Source of the DNA: Gemmatimonadota bacterium
GTDB lineage: Bacteria > Gemmatimonadota > Gemmatimonadetes > Longimicrobiales > Gaopeijiaceae
Assembly: GCA_022564055.1 (NCBI GenBank)
Contig: JADFMD010000007.1
Coordinates: 1 to 57,683 of the forward strand
Reading direction: 5' to 3'
DNA length: 57,683 bases
Below the pieces are notes generated by a model. It was not told the origin of the DNA. It worked only from the letters and a program-made list of their open reading frames with translations, and ran no database searches. Position 1 is the stretch's first letter; each line of letters begins with the position of its first letter. This document shows, one piece after another, positions 16,413 to 25,847 of the stretch. A program made the position numbers and the translations under genes.

Positions 16413-17756
16413 ATGAGCGGATGGTGGGAGCGTATTCCCCACGACCACCGGATCGTCGTGTTGGCCCTTCTGGCGGCGCTGCCCGGAATCGCCATCTCAC
16501 TCGCATTTCTTTGGATGGGTCCCTATTCGGCCGGACTCCGATGGGGTGTTACCGTCTTTCTCCTCGGGGGTTGGGCTGGCTTCACCTACGCGCTACGGGC
16601 CAGGGTGGTACGCCCTCTGCAGACGCTTTCCAACATGCTGGCAGCGTTGCGGGAGGGAGACTTCTCGATTCGGGTCCGGGGCGCGGGATCCAGTGGTGCC
16701 CTCGCCCTCACGTATGCCGAGGCGAACGCGCTCGAGGAGGTCCTTCGGGAGCAGCGCTTGGGCGCGGTGGAGGCCACGGCTCTGCTTCGAAAGGTGCTGG
16801 AAGAGGTCGATCTGGCGGTGTTCGCCTTCGATGAAAGCGAAACCCTCCGGCTGCTGAACCGGGCGGGCGAGGCGCTGCTGGGTCAGCCTAGCGAGCGACT
16901 GATCGGCACACCGGCCGCCGACCTTCGGCTCCAGGAAACCCTGAGCGGAATCGCACCACGCACGCTCGAGCTCAATCATCCTGGGGGGACCGGCCTTTGG
17001 GAGCTCAGACGAACCGTGGTACGCCAAGAGGGCCATCCCTTGCGGCTGATCATCCTTTCAGATCTCAGCCGTGCGCTCCGGGAGGAGGAGCGGCAGGCCT
17101 GGAAGCGCATCATCCGGGTGCTGAGTCATGAGATCAACAACTCTTTGGCGCCCATCAAGTCGATTGCCGGAAGCCTACAGAGTTTGACCCGACGAGCATC
17201 CCTTCCTCCCGATCTCGTGGAGGACGTCGAGAGCGGCCTCAAGGTGATCGCCGGTCGAGCGGAGTCTTTGGGAAGGTTCATGGCTTCGTATGCTCAGCTC
17301 GCTCGGCTTCCTGAACCCCGGCTCGCTGCCGTAGAAGTGAAGGCGCTGGTGCGACGGGTCGTGGCGATCGAAACCAGACTGGAGGTCGGCGTACGCACCG
17401 GGCCGGACGTCACCGTCCAGGCGGACGCGGACCAACTCGAACAGCTTCTGATCAACCTGGTGAGAAATGCCGTGGACGCCGCCCTCGAAACCAAGGGTAG
17501 GGTGGACGTGTCCTGGTCGGTGACAGGCGGTCGACTGCAGGTGGTGGTCGCCGATGAAGGCCCCGGCTTGCCGGTGGACACCGGAAACCTGTTCGTTCCC
17601 TTCTACACGACCAAACCGGGCGGAAGCGGGATCGGTTTGGCTCTCTGCCGGCAGATTGCCGAAGGTCACGGTGGTACGCTGACGCTGGAAAATTCTTCCG
17701 AGGGGGAGGGGGCCAGGGCCCGCCTCACGATCCCGGTGGAGCGGGACGGCCCATGA
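16413..17756 (+). CDS. NtrY-like membrane sensor histidine kinase
   Basis: 447 residues. Two membrane helices near the N-terminus (about residues 13-60, short periplasmic loop) are followed by HAMP (RARVVRPLQTLSNMLAALREGDF) and a PAS domain (LEEVDLAVFAFDESETLRLLNRAGEALLG). A HisKA-type H-box LSHEINNSLAPIKSI carries H239. The HATPase domain has N-box LVRNAVDAA, G1 DEGPGLP, F-box FVPFYTTKPGG and G2 GSGIGLALCRQIA. The very small periplasmic part suggests sensing within the membrane, perhaps of the exported compound. It follows the NtrC regulator by 21 bases and is its cognate kinase by position. Confidence 0.92.
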   Translation: MSGWWERIPHDHRIVVLALLAALPGIAISLAFLWMGPYSAGLRWGVTVFLLGGWAGFTYALRARVVRPLQTLSNMLAALREGDFSIRVRGAGSSGALALTYAEANALEEVLREQRLGAVEATALLRKVLEEVDLAVFAFDESETLRLLNRAGEALLGQPSERLIGTPAADLRLQETLSGIAPRTLELNHPGGTGLWELRRTVVRQEGHPLRLIILSDLSRALREEERQAWKRIIRVLSHEINNSLAPIKSIAGSLQSLTRRASLPPDLVEDVESGLKVIAGRAESLGRFMASYAQLARLPEPRLAAVEVKALVRRVVAIETRLEVGVRTGPDVTVQADADQLEQLLINLVRNAVDAALETKGRVDVSWSVTGGRLQVVVADEGPGLPVDTGNLFVPFYTTKPGGSGIGLALCRQIAEGHGGTLTLENSSEGEGARARLTIPVERDGP

Positions 17757-18019
17757 TCCTTCGCATCTGAGGTTCATTTCAATCACCCACCGTCAAGACC
17801 GGAAGGAAGCGTCGTGTTTTGCGAACCCTGATGGGAGATAGCCCAGCTCAGCGAAAATATCCTTGGCACCTGCCTCAGGGTTCTCCTATGTTTGGCGTAG
17901 GTATCGTGGTCCAATTTCTCCCCCGGTGGGCAACCCCAAAGGGACCGTGAAGTTGGGTCGAACGTCGTCTTCATAGGCGCGTCCTTGGCGGGGGCGCGAA
18001 GCCGTGAGTTGCCCTATAG

Positions 18020-18922
18020 ATGAGCGAGTCTTCACATCGACCCACAAGCCTTCTGGTCGTAGAGGCTGAGCCGGTCCGTTTGAACGCTCTTCGGGAGCAT
18101 CTCCAGAAAACGGATGGGGACACCGAGGTGCATGGGGCGGCGGAGCTGGCGGTGGCGTTGGAGCGGCTTTCCAGCGGTGGTGTGGATGCCGTGATCCTCG
18201 ACCCCGATCTACCCGATAGCCAGGGCATCGTGAGCTTCGAGCGCATGTACGCTTTTGCCCCGAACGTTCCGGTCGTTGTGCTGACGAATCCGGGGGAGGA
18301 TGAGCTGGCGGTCCGCGCCGTACAGGGCGGGGCCCAGGACTGCATGCGTAAGGACGAGGCCGAACCCTCGGTCCTGCTTCGATCCGTGCGGTATGCCATC
18401 GAGCGCCACCGTCTCCTCGATGCTCTTCGAAGTCTTTCGCTCATCGATGGCCTCACCGACCTTTACAACCGGCGGGGATTCAATGACCTCGGCGAGCAGT
18501 ACCTCAAGCTTGCCGCCCGCTCCTCTCGGTCGGTTTCCCTCATCTATCTCGACATCGACCGCTTCAAGACCATCAACGACACACTCGGTCATCACGTCGG
18601 TGACCGGGCCTTGCTGTGCGTGGCGGACACGCTTCGGGATACGTTTCGCCGTTCGGACATCATTGCCCGTATGAGTGGGGATGAGTTCGCGGTCCTGGCG
18701 TTCGAGACCACGGAGAAGGACGCCGAGACGCTCGTCCAGCGGCTGAGGACCGAGTTTGCCGAACTGAACGAGACCACGAGGGAGCGGTTTCAACTTTCGG
18801 TCAGCATCGGTTTGGCGCGGAACGACGGTGAAAGCGCGGTACACCTCGACGAGTTGCTACGGCAAGCCGACGCGGCGATGTACAGGGAAAAACGAACCAA
18901 GAGAAGGAAGGTGGCGCGGTGA
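18020..18922 (+). CDS. Receiver-GGDEF diguanylate cyclase
   Basis: 300 residues. The N-terminal receiver has phospho-acceptor D61 in VILDPDLPDSQG, T89 and K111, but the usual pair of acidic residues is reduced (VVEAEP). The C-terminal GGDEF domain has DGLTDLYNRRGF, the substrate loop YLDIDRFKTINDTLGH and active site SGDEF (219-223). An RRSD product-inhibition site sits exactly five residues before the active site. It should make c-di-GMP from GTP, with feedback inhibition. It overlaps the PilB-type ATPase gene by GTGA, so second-messenger synthesis and the pilus motor are probably coupled. 263 bases with no recognisable gene precede it. Confidence 0.92.
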   Translation: MSESSHRPTSLLVVEAEPVRLNALREHLQKTDGDTEVHGAAELAVALERLSSGGVDAVILDPDLPDSQGIVSFERMYAFAPNVPVVVLTNPGEDELAVRAVQGGAQDCMRKDEAEPSVLLRSVRYAIERHRLLDALRSLSLIDGLTDLYNRRGFNDLGEQYLKLAARSSRSVSLIYLDIDRFKTINDTLGHHVGDRALLCVADTLRDTFRRSDIIARMSGDEFAVLAFETTEKDAETLVQRLRTEFAELNETTRERFQLSVSIGLARNDGESAVHLDELLRQADAAMYREKRTKRRKVAR

Positions 18923-21132
18923 GTCGGGACGAAACTGTGACCGATGCTGAGCGCGTTGCCGAGAGCCCGCCGAGCTCGGTGAAATCCGCGCCCCCTGCAT
19001 CGGATTCGAAGACGAGCAAGAAGCGTGGTGGGGGTGAAAAGGCTGCCACGGTTCATTGGCTGGCACGGGTCGCGGAGAGGGCGGGGTTAGAGGGGAAGCG
19101 TCCGGACGTCGCTCCTTCGGCGGAGGCAAAGGACGCATGGCCGGTCGTGACCCGAGCGTACAAAATAGGGGACTCCGAGCTTTGCGATCTGGTGGCCACG
19201 TATTTCCGGCTGGAGGTGGCCGACCTCCAGGTGCGTGACCCGAATGCGCCTCTTCTCGTGCCCGAGGCGTTGGCGCGGCGCCACCACGTCTTTCCCCTCT
19301 ACGAGACGGATCGGCACCTCCTCGTCGCCACGTGTGACCCCACCCAAGTAGAAGCCGAGCGGGCCCTGGGGTTCAGCACGGGTAGAACCACCGTATTCCA
19401 GGTGGCCTCTCCCCGTGCTATCCAGGAGATCCTGGATGACCGCTTTTCGCCCGAGCTGGCCATCGAATCCCTCCTCGATGGCTTCGATGCCGATGATCTC
19501 GAGGACGACGTGGTCAAACTCGTCGAAGAGATGGGGCCCGAGTCCATCTCTTCGGAGGCGGCCGCCGCGACCCCGGTCGTGAGGCTCACCAATCTCCTCA
19601 TTCGCGATGCCATCGCGCAGGGCGCTTCCGACATTCACATCGAACCCGGCCGGCGGGTCGGGGTAATTCGCTACCGGGTCGACGGGGTCCTCAGAAAACA
19701 CATGGACCTCCCGATGACTGCCATGAACCGTGTGATTTCACGGATCAAGATTTTGGCCCGGCTCGATATTGCGGACCGGCTTCGTCCCCAGGACGGAAAG
19801 GCGCACGTCCAGGTCCAGAATCTGGCCTACGACCTGCGCGTGTCCACGATCCCGGCGGGAAGGTCCAGCGAGAAGTGCGTCATCCGAATCCTGGACTCGA
19901 ACGCGCAGGAAACCCTCGACGATCTGTCCATTCCGCCCTACGAGTTGGAGCGCCTGCGGCGGCTCATGAATCTCAGGGAGGGGATCGTGCTGGTGACCGG
20001 CCCCACTGGGTCGGGAAAGACGACGACCCTCTACGGCGCCCTGCGCGAGCTGGCCGACGGTAAGGTCAACATCATGACTGTCGAGGATCCGATCGAGTAC
20101 GAGCTCCCTCAGATCACGCAGACGCAAGTAGAAATCAAGCAGGGAGTCACCTTTGGCACGGCCCTCCGGGCTATCCTCAGGCAGGATCCCGACGTCATCC
20201 TGGTAGGAGAAATTCGAGACCAGGAGACCGCGGAAACCGCTTCACACGCGGCCATGACGGGCCACCTCGTGCTCGCCACCGTACACGCGAACGACGCGGT
20301 GAGCGCCGTAGGGAGGATGGCCGCCATTGGACTCCCCTTCAGCTCGATCGCCTCCACCTTGAGGGGGACGATCGCTCAACGCCTCTTGCGGAAGATCTGC
20401 GCGGACTGCGCCGAGCCGGTCCGCGGAAAGTTGACCCCCGAGGAGCAGCGCCTTACCGACGAGCATGAGGTCGAACCGGTGGTGCGGGCCGTGGGGTGTA
20501 ATGAGTGCGGATTCACCGGATATAAGGGTCGAATTCCGGTGAACGAAGTCATGATCGCGGGGCCGCGTTTTCTGGCCGCGGTGGAAGCCCGTAAGGGCTG
20601 GCAGACGCTCCAGCGCATCGCGATTCAGGGTGGCATGCGTCCCCTCCGTCAGGTGGCGCTGGAATGGGTAACCCAAGGCAAGACTACACTCGCCGAGGTG
20701 GAGAGGTCGCTTGGGGAGCATCAGGCGGAAGACGAAATCAACGAGGACAGGGGCCCGACCCGGATCCTCGTGGTCGATGACGATGAGGAAGACCGGCTCA
20801 AGGCGGCGAGCATTCTCGAAGCGGAGGGGTTCGAGATATCGATGGCCAAGGACGGGTACGAGGCGGTGGAGCGGCTCCGGGCCGACCCGAGCTTCCATTT
20901 GGTGATCTTGGATCTGGCGATGCCCGGAATGGACGGACGCAAAGTTCTCGACCAGATTCGTGGGTCGAAGGATACCGCGGCCATCCCGGTGGTGATCAGC
21001 ACTGCGTTCGGCGGCGACGACGTGGAGACCGAGCTTCTCGAAGCCGGTGCGGATGACTTTCTCGATAAGGCCGGCGATCCCAAGGTGTACCTCGCGCGGG
21101 TCAAGGCCGTGCTTCGCCGGGCGGCGTTGTAA
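18919..21132 (+). CDS. pilB: PilB/GspE-type assembly ATPase with a C-terminal receiver domain
   Basis: 737 residues with a GTG start inside the upstream stop. A low-complexity charged head (1-45) leads to a GspE/MshE N-terminal domain (about 70-180). The ATPase core follows, with Walker A GPTGSGKTTT (about 361-370), an Asp box and Walker B PDVILVGEIRD (about 423), a His box, and a Cys4 zinc site (CADC near 494, CNEC near 527). From about 614 a full receiver domain follows (RILVVDDDEEDR, D665 in LVILDLAMPGMDG, LDKAGDP). PilB-like motors drive extension of type IV pili or type II secretion pseudopili; the fused receiver is not standard. No other pilus genes are nearby. Confidence 0.9.
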   Translation: MSRDETVTDAERVAESPPSSVKSAPPASDSKTSKKRGGGEKAATVHWLARVAERAGLEGKRPDVAPSAEAKDAWPVVTRAYKIGDSELCDLVATYFRLEVADLQVRDPNAPLLVPEALARRHHVFPLYETDRHLLVATCDPTQVEAERALGFSTGRTTVFQVASPRAIQEILDDRFSPELAIESLLDGFDADDLEDDVVKLVEEMGPESISSEAAAATPVVRLTNLLIRDAIAQGASDIHIEPGRRVGVIRYRVDGVLRKHMDLPMTAMNRVISRIKILARLDIADRLRPQDGKAHVQVQNLAYDLRVSTIPAGRSSEKCVIRILDSNAQETLDDLSIPPYELERLRRLMNLREGIVLVTGPTGSGKTTTLYGALRELADGKVNIMTVEDPIEYELPQITQTQVEIKQGVTFGTALRAILRQDPDVILVGEIRDQETAETASHAAMTGHLVLATVHANDAVSAVGRMAAIGLPFSSIASTLRGTIAQRLLRKICADCAEPVRGKLTPEEQRLTDEHEVEPVVRAVGCNECGFTGYKGRIPVNEVMIAGPRFLAAVEARKGWQTLQRIAIQGGMRPLRQVALEWVTQGKTTLAEVERSLGEHQAEDEINEDRGPTRILVVDDDEEDRLKAASILEAEGFEISMAKDGYEAVERLRADPSFHLVILDLAMPGMDGRKVLDQIRGSKDTAAIPVVISTAFGGDDVETELLEAGADDFLDKAGDPKVYLARVKAVLRRAAL

Positions 21133-21451
21133 GGCGCTTTCCTGGGGGCACGCTCTGCTGTAGCCCACCTCCTACCCATTCTGGAACGCCATCCTTCCGC
21201 GCCCGACGCCACTCGTGACGAACGCCATGCCGACGCACGCGGTACCAAGGCGATGAATAATGGTACACTTCAAGCTCAGAGGTTATCGTCTGGCGGGGCC
21301 ACTCTGATCTCGGCTACGGCTAATCGCAGGGTCCAAGGGCGTCAGGCGATCCGGTGTCCGGAGCCTTCGTCCCTTCCGTGCCTTGTCAGGAAGCCCACGC
21401 TGGGATCCGGCAAGCCAACAGAGAAATTCACGCAAGAAAAACGAAGATGAG
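21133..21451. other. Intergenic region before the cytochrome gene, 319 bp
   Basis: No credible gene is seen; the 65-residue open frame at 21253 looks random. A c-di-GMP riboswitch (GEMM) was looked for because such elements precede cytochrome genes in some bacteria, but the conserved core was not found. No terminator for the pilB unit is obvious. Confidence 0.4.
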
Positions 21452-23575
21452 ATGCACCAAAACGGCGCTGCAAAACTAATCGGTCTGGTGGTATCACTGC
21501 CCGCTGTGATGGTGATAGCCGGGCTGCTGCTCGCGGCTGCCGATCAACCCACTGAGTTTGCGGGCCAGGTGGTGAGCGCTTCTGGCGCTTTGGTAGTGGG
21601 CGGCGAAGCCACTAATCCCGGGCATCCCGTTGTCGGCGCAACGGTCCATCTGATTCCAACAGCGGCGATCGACATCACCACGCGAATGACTGCCAGTGCC
21701 ATTTATGCTCCGCCCTACCCGGCAGAACTCTATGATGAACCGCTGGAGGATGCGATTCGACTGGGAGGGACAGGCTTTCCTCAAGCCACGACGGACTCGC
21801 GAGGCAACTTCGTCATAGCGAATGTGCCCGATGGCAATTTCTTTATTCATGTGACGCCCGCCGCGGAAGATACCGAGCACCTGCCCGGTGGGGACCAGAG
21901 CCGAAGAGGTTATCCAGCCGAGCTGTTGCGGGGTCAATCGAGGACCATCCGGATTTCAAGCAGTCCTTCTCCGGCTGCCGTAGCGGTCGGCAGCTCGAGT
22001 TGCCTGGGGTGCCATCAGGATGAACGGCACTGGCAAGAAACCGCCCACAAGATCGGATGGACCGTACCGGGAGCTCCCGGGCCCATGCAGGACTTTTCCA
22101 GGCACCCGGATTATTTCGACGCGCTCGAGTGGTTCACCGAGACAGACCACTACGAGAACGGCACGCACCTCGAGCTCGGGGATTACGATTCACAGAGGAA
22201 TAACGACAAGTTCAGGTTGAGAGCGTTTGGCGATGCTCGGCTGCCGATCGAGACGACCTATGCCGATGTTTACTTGTGGCAGAACAGCGACGACGGCAAG
22301 TACTACATCACGATAGTGAACACCCTCAACCCGACGGACCCCAATAGCCCAGCCCACCTGGAGATAAAGCTCTTGTACGGCGGGGCGGTTCACGACCAGC
22401 GGTACATCGTCTCGGTTCCATCGGACCTCGGACCTCGGCTGGGATGGTATACCCTGCTTCGGTATAACATGACCGGGCGTGACAACAGGTTGAACCGAGC
22501 GCGGCGAATTTGGCAGGACTACAAGTTCTACCTCTGGTGGGCCCCTGGCGCGGACGCCCAATACGGGACTTCCGACGATCTGATCACGGCCCCGCCGGTC
22601 AACACGAATACCATTCAGGCCATGTGCGCCAGCTGTCATCTGACGGGCTGGGAACGGTATGAAGACGAGGCTACCGGCCAGTTTCTGGTGCGCGCCGTCA
22701 ATGATCCTGGCGGCGCGATGAACATAGACGATGATCCCGAGATGGACGAGATCAATATCGGCTGCGAAAATTGCCACGGCCCCGGGTCGGAGCATGTGGC
22801 CAACGAAGGAAGATCCCGCTTCATCGTCAACCCCATGTTTCTTTCGGCAGAGCGGTCCAGTGTGGTCTGTGGCAGGTGCCACGACAGACGGCAGGGGTAT
22901 GGCGGAGAGATCGTGGGTTATACCCAAGCCCTCAGCGTGGAAGGAGAGCTCGCGAGGCCGGGAATAAGCCGGCACGAACTGATTACCAAGTTTACCGACC
23001 CGATCAAGAAAGGGCCCACCATGCAGGGTCCTGGAAGGGAGAACAACATCTGGCCGGACGATATCCACTCGAGCAAACCTCACCAGCAGTATTCGGATTT
23101 CCTGAAGTCGAAGATGTACAGAAACGATCGACTGCTGGTCACCTGCTCGGACTGCCATGATATGCATGGTGGCACACCCTACCCGCGCTCGCTCATTCAC
23201 GACCCCGACGACTCCAGCTCCCCTCTGTGCCAGAGATGTCACCGTGTAGACGTTCTGTCTCACATGGAAACGGAGCTGAACGCGAAAATGAAGGGCGAGC
23301 TGACACGCTGTATAGACTGTCACATGACAGGGACAGCCAATACCGGCGGCATTGCAGGCAGTTTTGGCAGGATGATAGAGACGCCTCCATATGCCGATGC
23401 GGCCGACGAAGAGAATAATGCCTACTGGGAAGGCCCCCTCAAATCCCATGTATTCGATGTGCCGTTGAAAACGAATATTGGGGTCAGCGGGGTGTCGCCG
23501 GGCAGGGCGATGCCCATTCCCTATACCGGCGCCTGCGGGACGTGCCATATCGTGAGCGAGTTACCATTTAGATAA
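21452..23575 (+). CDS. Octaheme c-type cytochrome with an N-terminal CarboxypepD_reg-like domain
   Basis: 707 residues from the ATG at 21452. A hydrophobic N-terminal segment (LIGLVVSLPAVMVIAGLLLAAA) targets it for export. Residues about 35-140 resemble a carboxypeptidase regulatory-like beta domain (FAGQVVSASGALV, TDSRGNFVIANVPDGNFFIHV). Eight CxxCH haem sites follow near residues 184, 392, 438, 473, 565, 593, 620 and 695. The CENCHGPGSEH and CSDCHDMHGG sequences are like those of c554-type multihaem cytochromes. The first haem is 200 residues ahead of the rest. It should carry electrons in the periplasm or at the outer membrane. Codon choice is less GC-rich than its neighbours. Its redox partner is unknown; an exported beta protein and a porin follow. 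Confidence 0.85.
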   Translation: MHQNGAAKLIGLVVSLPAVMVIAGLLLAAADQPTEFAGQVVSASGALVVGGEATNPGHPVVGATVHLIPTAAIDITTRMTASAIYAPPYPAELYDEPLEDAIRLGGTGFPQATTDSRGNFVIANVPDGNFFIHVTPAAEDTEHLPGGDQSRRGYPAELLRGQSRTIRISSSPSPAAVAVGSSSCLGCHQDERHWQETAHKIGWTVPGAPGPMQDFSRHPDYFDALEWFTETDHYENGTHLELGDYDSQRNNDKFRLRAFGDARLPIETTYADVYLWQNSDDGKYYITIVNTLNPTDPNSPAHLEIKLLYGGAVHDQRYIVSVPSDLGPRLGWYTLLRYNMTGRDNRLNRARRIWQDYKFYLWWAPGADAQYGTSDDLITAPPVNTNTIQAMCASCHLTGWERYEDEATGQFLVRAVNDPGGAMNIDDDPEMDEINIGCENCHGPGSEHVANEGRSRFIVNPMFLSAERSSVVCGRCHDRRQGYGGEIVGYTQALSVEGELARPGISRHELITKFTDPIKKGPTMQGPGRENNIWPDDIHSSKPHQQYSDFLKSKMYRNDRLLVTCSDCHDMHGGTPYPRSLIHDPDDSSSPLCQRCHRVDVLSHMETELNAKMKGELTRCIDCHMTGTANTGGIAGSFGRMIETPPYADAADEENNAYWEGPLKSHVFDVPLKTNIGVSGVSPGRAMPIPYTGACGTCHIVSELPFR

Positions 23576-23598
23576 TGCGCAATCAAGGGGTCAAATAG

Positions 23599-24321
23599 TT
23601 GATCAAACACGCCTACAACCTCATTGCGCTCGCCAGCTCCGCGGCTGTTCTGCTGATGCCGACGCTCGGGGAGGCTCAGGAGCGCCGATCGTGCGCGTTC
23701 CTCTGTGCGCCGGAGCTTAAGATCGAGCCCACGATCAGCTTTGAAAACCTCGGAAGCCGGGCGCGAGTCGAGGTCGGTGGAGTCGTACAGGAGACCCAAC
23801 GCGAAGCCATCTTCGAGTTGCTCTTCGCGCTCGGCGTGCCCACGGTGATCCCGCGGGTAGGTCTGACGTTCGAGGTGGGCCTCGCGCCGTTCGCGAGTAC
23901 CGCCGAGCACCCCTTCACAGGCGCCACAGCGGCAGAGCTGGGCCGCGACGACATCCGCGACAACGTGGTGGAGCTCGAAGCCGAGCTCAACCTGTATCTG
24001 ATCGAGTCCGATCAGACGGGAGGTTGGCTCTCGTCCCACTTCGACATTGTCGACAAGTTCAGTCCAGGCGAGCGGCCGGGCGCTACCAGCGCCTATACGC
24101 ACAAGCTCAATTTCGAGTGGGACACCGCCCTTCATCCGTTCAATTCGCTCCCCGAGGGTCGCTGGCTACGGAACCTCGAAGTGGAGGTCTCCCTCGACTA
24201 CGTCGCGACGGGGATTCCCAGGGCGGGCGACCTGATCGGGGACGAGCTCTATCTCGACGATGCGAGCCCCTGGTCGCTCTCGCTCGTCTTGGTGCTTCCG
24301 CTGGCCCCGCTCGATCCCTGA
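23599..24321 (+). CDS. Exported protein of unknown function, beta-rich
   Basis: 240 residues from a TTG start with AAGGGG eight bases upstream. The signal peptide IALASSAAVLLMPTLGEAQ is clear. The mature part has alternating hydrophobic strands (IEPTISFENLGSRARVEVGG, VIPRVGLTFEVGLAPF, LNLYLIES, LEVEVSLDYVATG, WSLSLVLVLPLAPLDP) suggesting a small outer-membrane or periplasmic beta protein. Two cysteines (SCAFLCAPE) follow the cleavage site and could form a disulfide. There is no haem site. It begins 23 bases after the octaheme cytochrome stop and ahead of a porin gene, so it may belong to the same complex. I recognise no family. Confidence 0.65.
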   Translation: MIKHAYNLIALASSAAVLLMPTLGEAQERRSCAFLCAPELKIEPTISFENLGSRARVEVGGVVQETQREAIFELLFALGVPTVIPRVGLTFEVGLAPFASTAEHPFTGATAAELGRDDIRDNVVELEAELNLYLIESDQTGGWLSSHFDIVDKFSPGERPGATSAYTHKLNFEWDTALHPFNSLPEGRWLRNLEVEVSLDYVATGIPRAGDLIGDELYLDDASPWSLSLVLVLPLAPLDP

Positions 24322-24553
24322 TGGCCGTTGGGTCGACGCCGTCCTCCGCCGTACGGTGAGTTAGGGCGTTCTGGCACAGTCCCCTATCACTTCTCGCGCG
24401 GCTCTTGGTCTGGGGAGGGACGCCTTCGGGCACGCGGTCGCTTGCTCCGACATCCGGCTCTCAAGGGTTCCGGTTCTACCACGGAGATGTTAGAGATCGA
24501 TCACTTGAAGCCCACCTCCTTACTTGAATTCAGATTTCAAAAAAAGAGAGCCG

Positions 24554-25678
24554 ATGAGATTCGATCGGACCGGTAGCCTTCTTGCCGTCATTGTAAGCGG
24601 ATTATTGGTGCTGACTGCACCAGAGCGGGCCACGGCACAGTCCACCTACGACGATATCTGGAAGTTTGCCGAATGGTACCGCGACGACCAGAACGAGGCG
24701 GTCCAGAGCGTGCTCTTCAGCGGAAGGTTTCAGTACGAGTTCGCGGCCGTCGATGCGGACCAGGGAACGCACCGAGAATGGAATGTCCGGCGTATGCGGC
24801 TCGGTGTGAAATCGGAGTTGTTCCATCGGTTCACCGTGCACATCGAGGCCGGGTTCAATCCTCAGGAAAGAACCCCGTTCTACCGGAGGCTCACGGACGC
24901 TTACGTCGAATGGGAGGCGAGTGACCTGTTCGCACTGAGGGTGGGAAAGCAAGCCGTTCCGTTCACCATGGGCGGGTCGACCTCGTCAAAAGAGCTTCTG
25001 ACCATAGATCGCAGCAACCTCGCCAACAACATGTGGTTTCCCGAGGAGTACATGCCCGGTGTAAGCGCGTCGGGCGGGCGCTCGAACTGGCTCTACCTAG
25101 TGGGCGCCTACTCTGGAGGTAGCAGGAATCGGTGGTTTGGCAGGTTCGACGGGAGTGCTTTCGGGCTTCTGTCCATTGGCTACGACTTTTCTGCGGCGCT
25201 CGGAGTTGAAAACGCGCTGCTCAGAGCGAACTACGTATATCAGGACCCTGACCCGAACAACACCTTCACCCGACAGCTTCAGCATGTGGCTTCCGTGAAT
25301 TTCAGGTTCGAGACCGATCGGTGGGGTTTCCATTCTGACTTTTCTCTGGGGTCCGGTTTCATGGGCCAGAGCGACCTGTGGGGTGTGATGACCATGCCGT
25401 TCTTCAACCTTACTTCTCGCTTGCAGGTTGTCGGCCGCCACACCTATGTGCGTAGCCAGAACGGCAACGGTGTCCGTCTGGCGCGGTACGAGAACCAGGT
25501 GACGGATGGGCGTGGAGATCGCTATAACGGGTTCTATGTAGGGGTGAATTACTACTTCTACGGCCACAAGCTGAAATTGCAGAGCGGTTTACAGTTCGGA
25601 GATATGGACGACAGCGCCGCGGATGGTGGGGCCTACTCCGGCATCGCTTCGACGACCGGTCTGCGTGTGAGTTGGTGA
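24554..25678 (+). CDS. Phosphate-selective porin O/P-like outer-membrane protein
   Basis: 374 residues from the ATG at 24554, with AAAGAGAG upstream and a signal peptide ending at ERATAQ; an in-frame TTG at 24524 is less likely. The mature protein has the porin O/P pattern: VLFSGRFQYEFAAVD, RRMRLGVKSELFHRFTVHIEAGFN, DAYVEWEASDLFALRVGKQAVPFTMGG, and a C-terminal strand ending in aromatic Trp (TTGLRVSW). It should form a 16- or 18-stranded barrel. The family is named for phosphate or pyrophosphate uptake, but the specificity here is not shown. Placement after an octaheme cytochrome raises the idea of a barrel sheathing a cytochrome. About 230 bases without a recognised gene precede it. Confidence 0.8.
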   Translation: MRFDRTGSLLAVIVSGLLVLTAPERATAQSTYDDIWKFAEWYRDDQNEAVQSVLFSGRFQYEFAAVDADQGTHREWNVRRMRLGVKSELFHRFTVHIEAGFNPQERTPFYRRLTDAYVEWEASDLFALRVGKQAVPFTMGGSTSSKELLTIDRSNLANNMWFPEEYMPGVSASGGRSNWLYLVGAYSGGSRNRWFGRFDGSAFGLLSIGYDFSAALGVENALLRANYVYQDPDPNNTFTRQLQHVASVNFRFETDRWGFHSDFSLGSGFMGQSDLWGVMTMPFFNLTSRLQVVGRHTYVRSQNGNGVRLARYENQVTDGRGDRYNGFYVGVNYYFYGHKLKLQSGLQFGDMDDSAADGGAYSGIASTTGLRVSW

Positions 25679-25847
25679 AGCCGTCAATTCCGAGCGCGGA
25701 AATCACTGTCCGTTGCCCCCTCCACCGCGCGCGATGGCCCGTGTGCTGGACCCTCCGAGGCCGTGAAAGGTCAGATTGACACGCGTGCCCCGGCCCTGCG
25801 AGGTTACTAGGCTTTAAAGTGTCCTCAACCCCAGATGGACCCTCCTG

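Noticed and set aside
21253-21450. 65-codon open frame in the pilB-cytochrome gap
   Set aside because: It has no ribosome binding site, no family character and random-looking composition.
21133-21451. c-di-GMP (GEMM) riboswitch before the multihaem cytochrome
   Set aside because: The conserved core of the riboswitch could not be found in the region.
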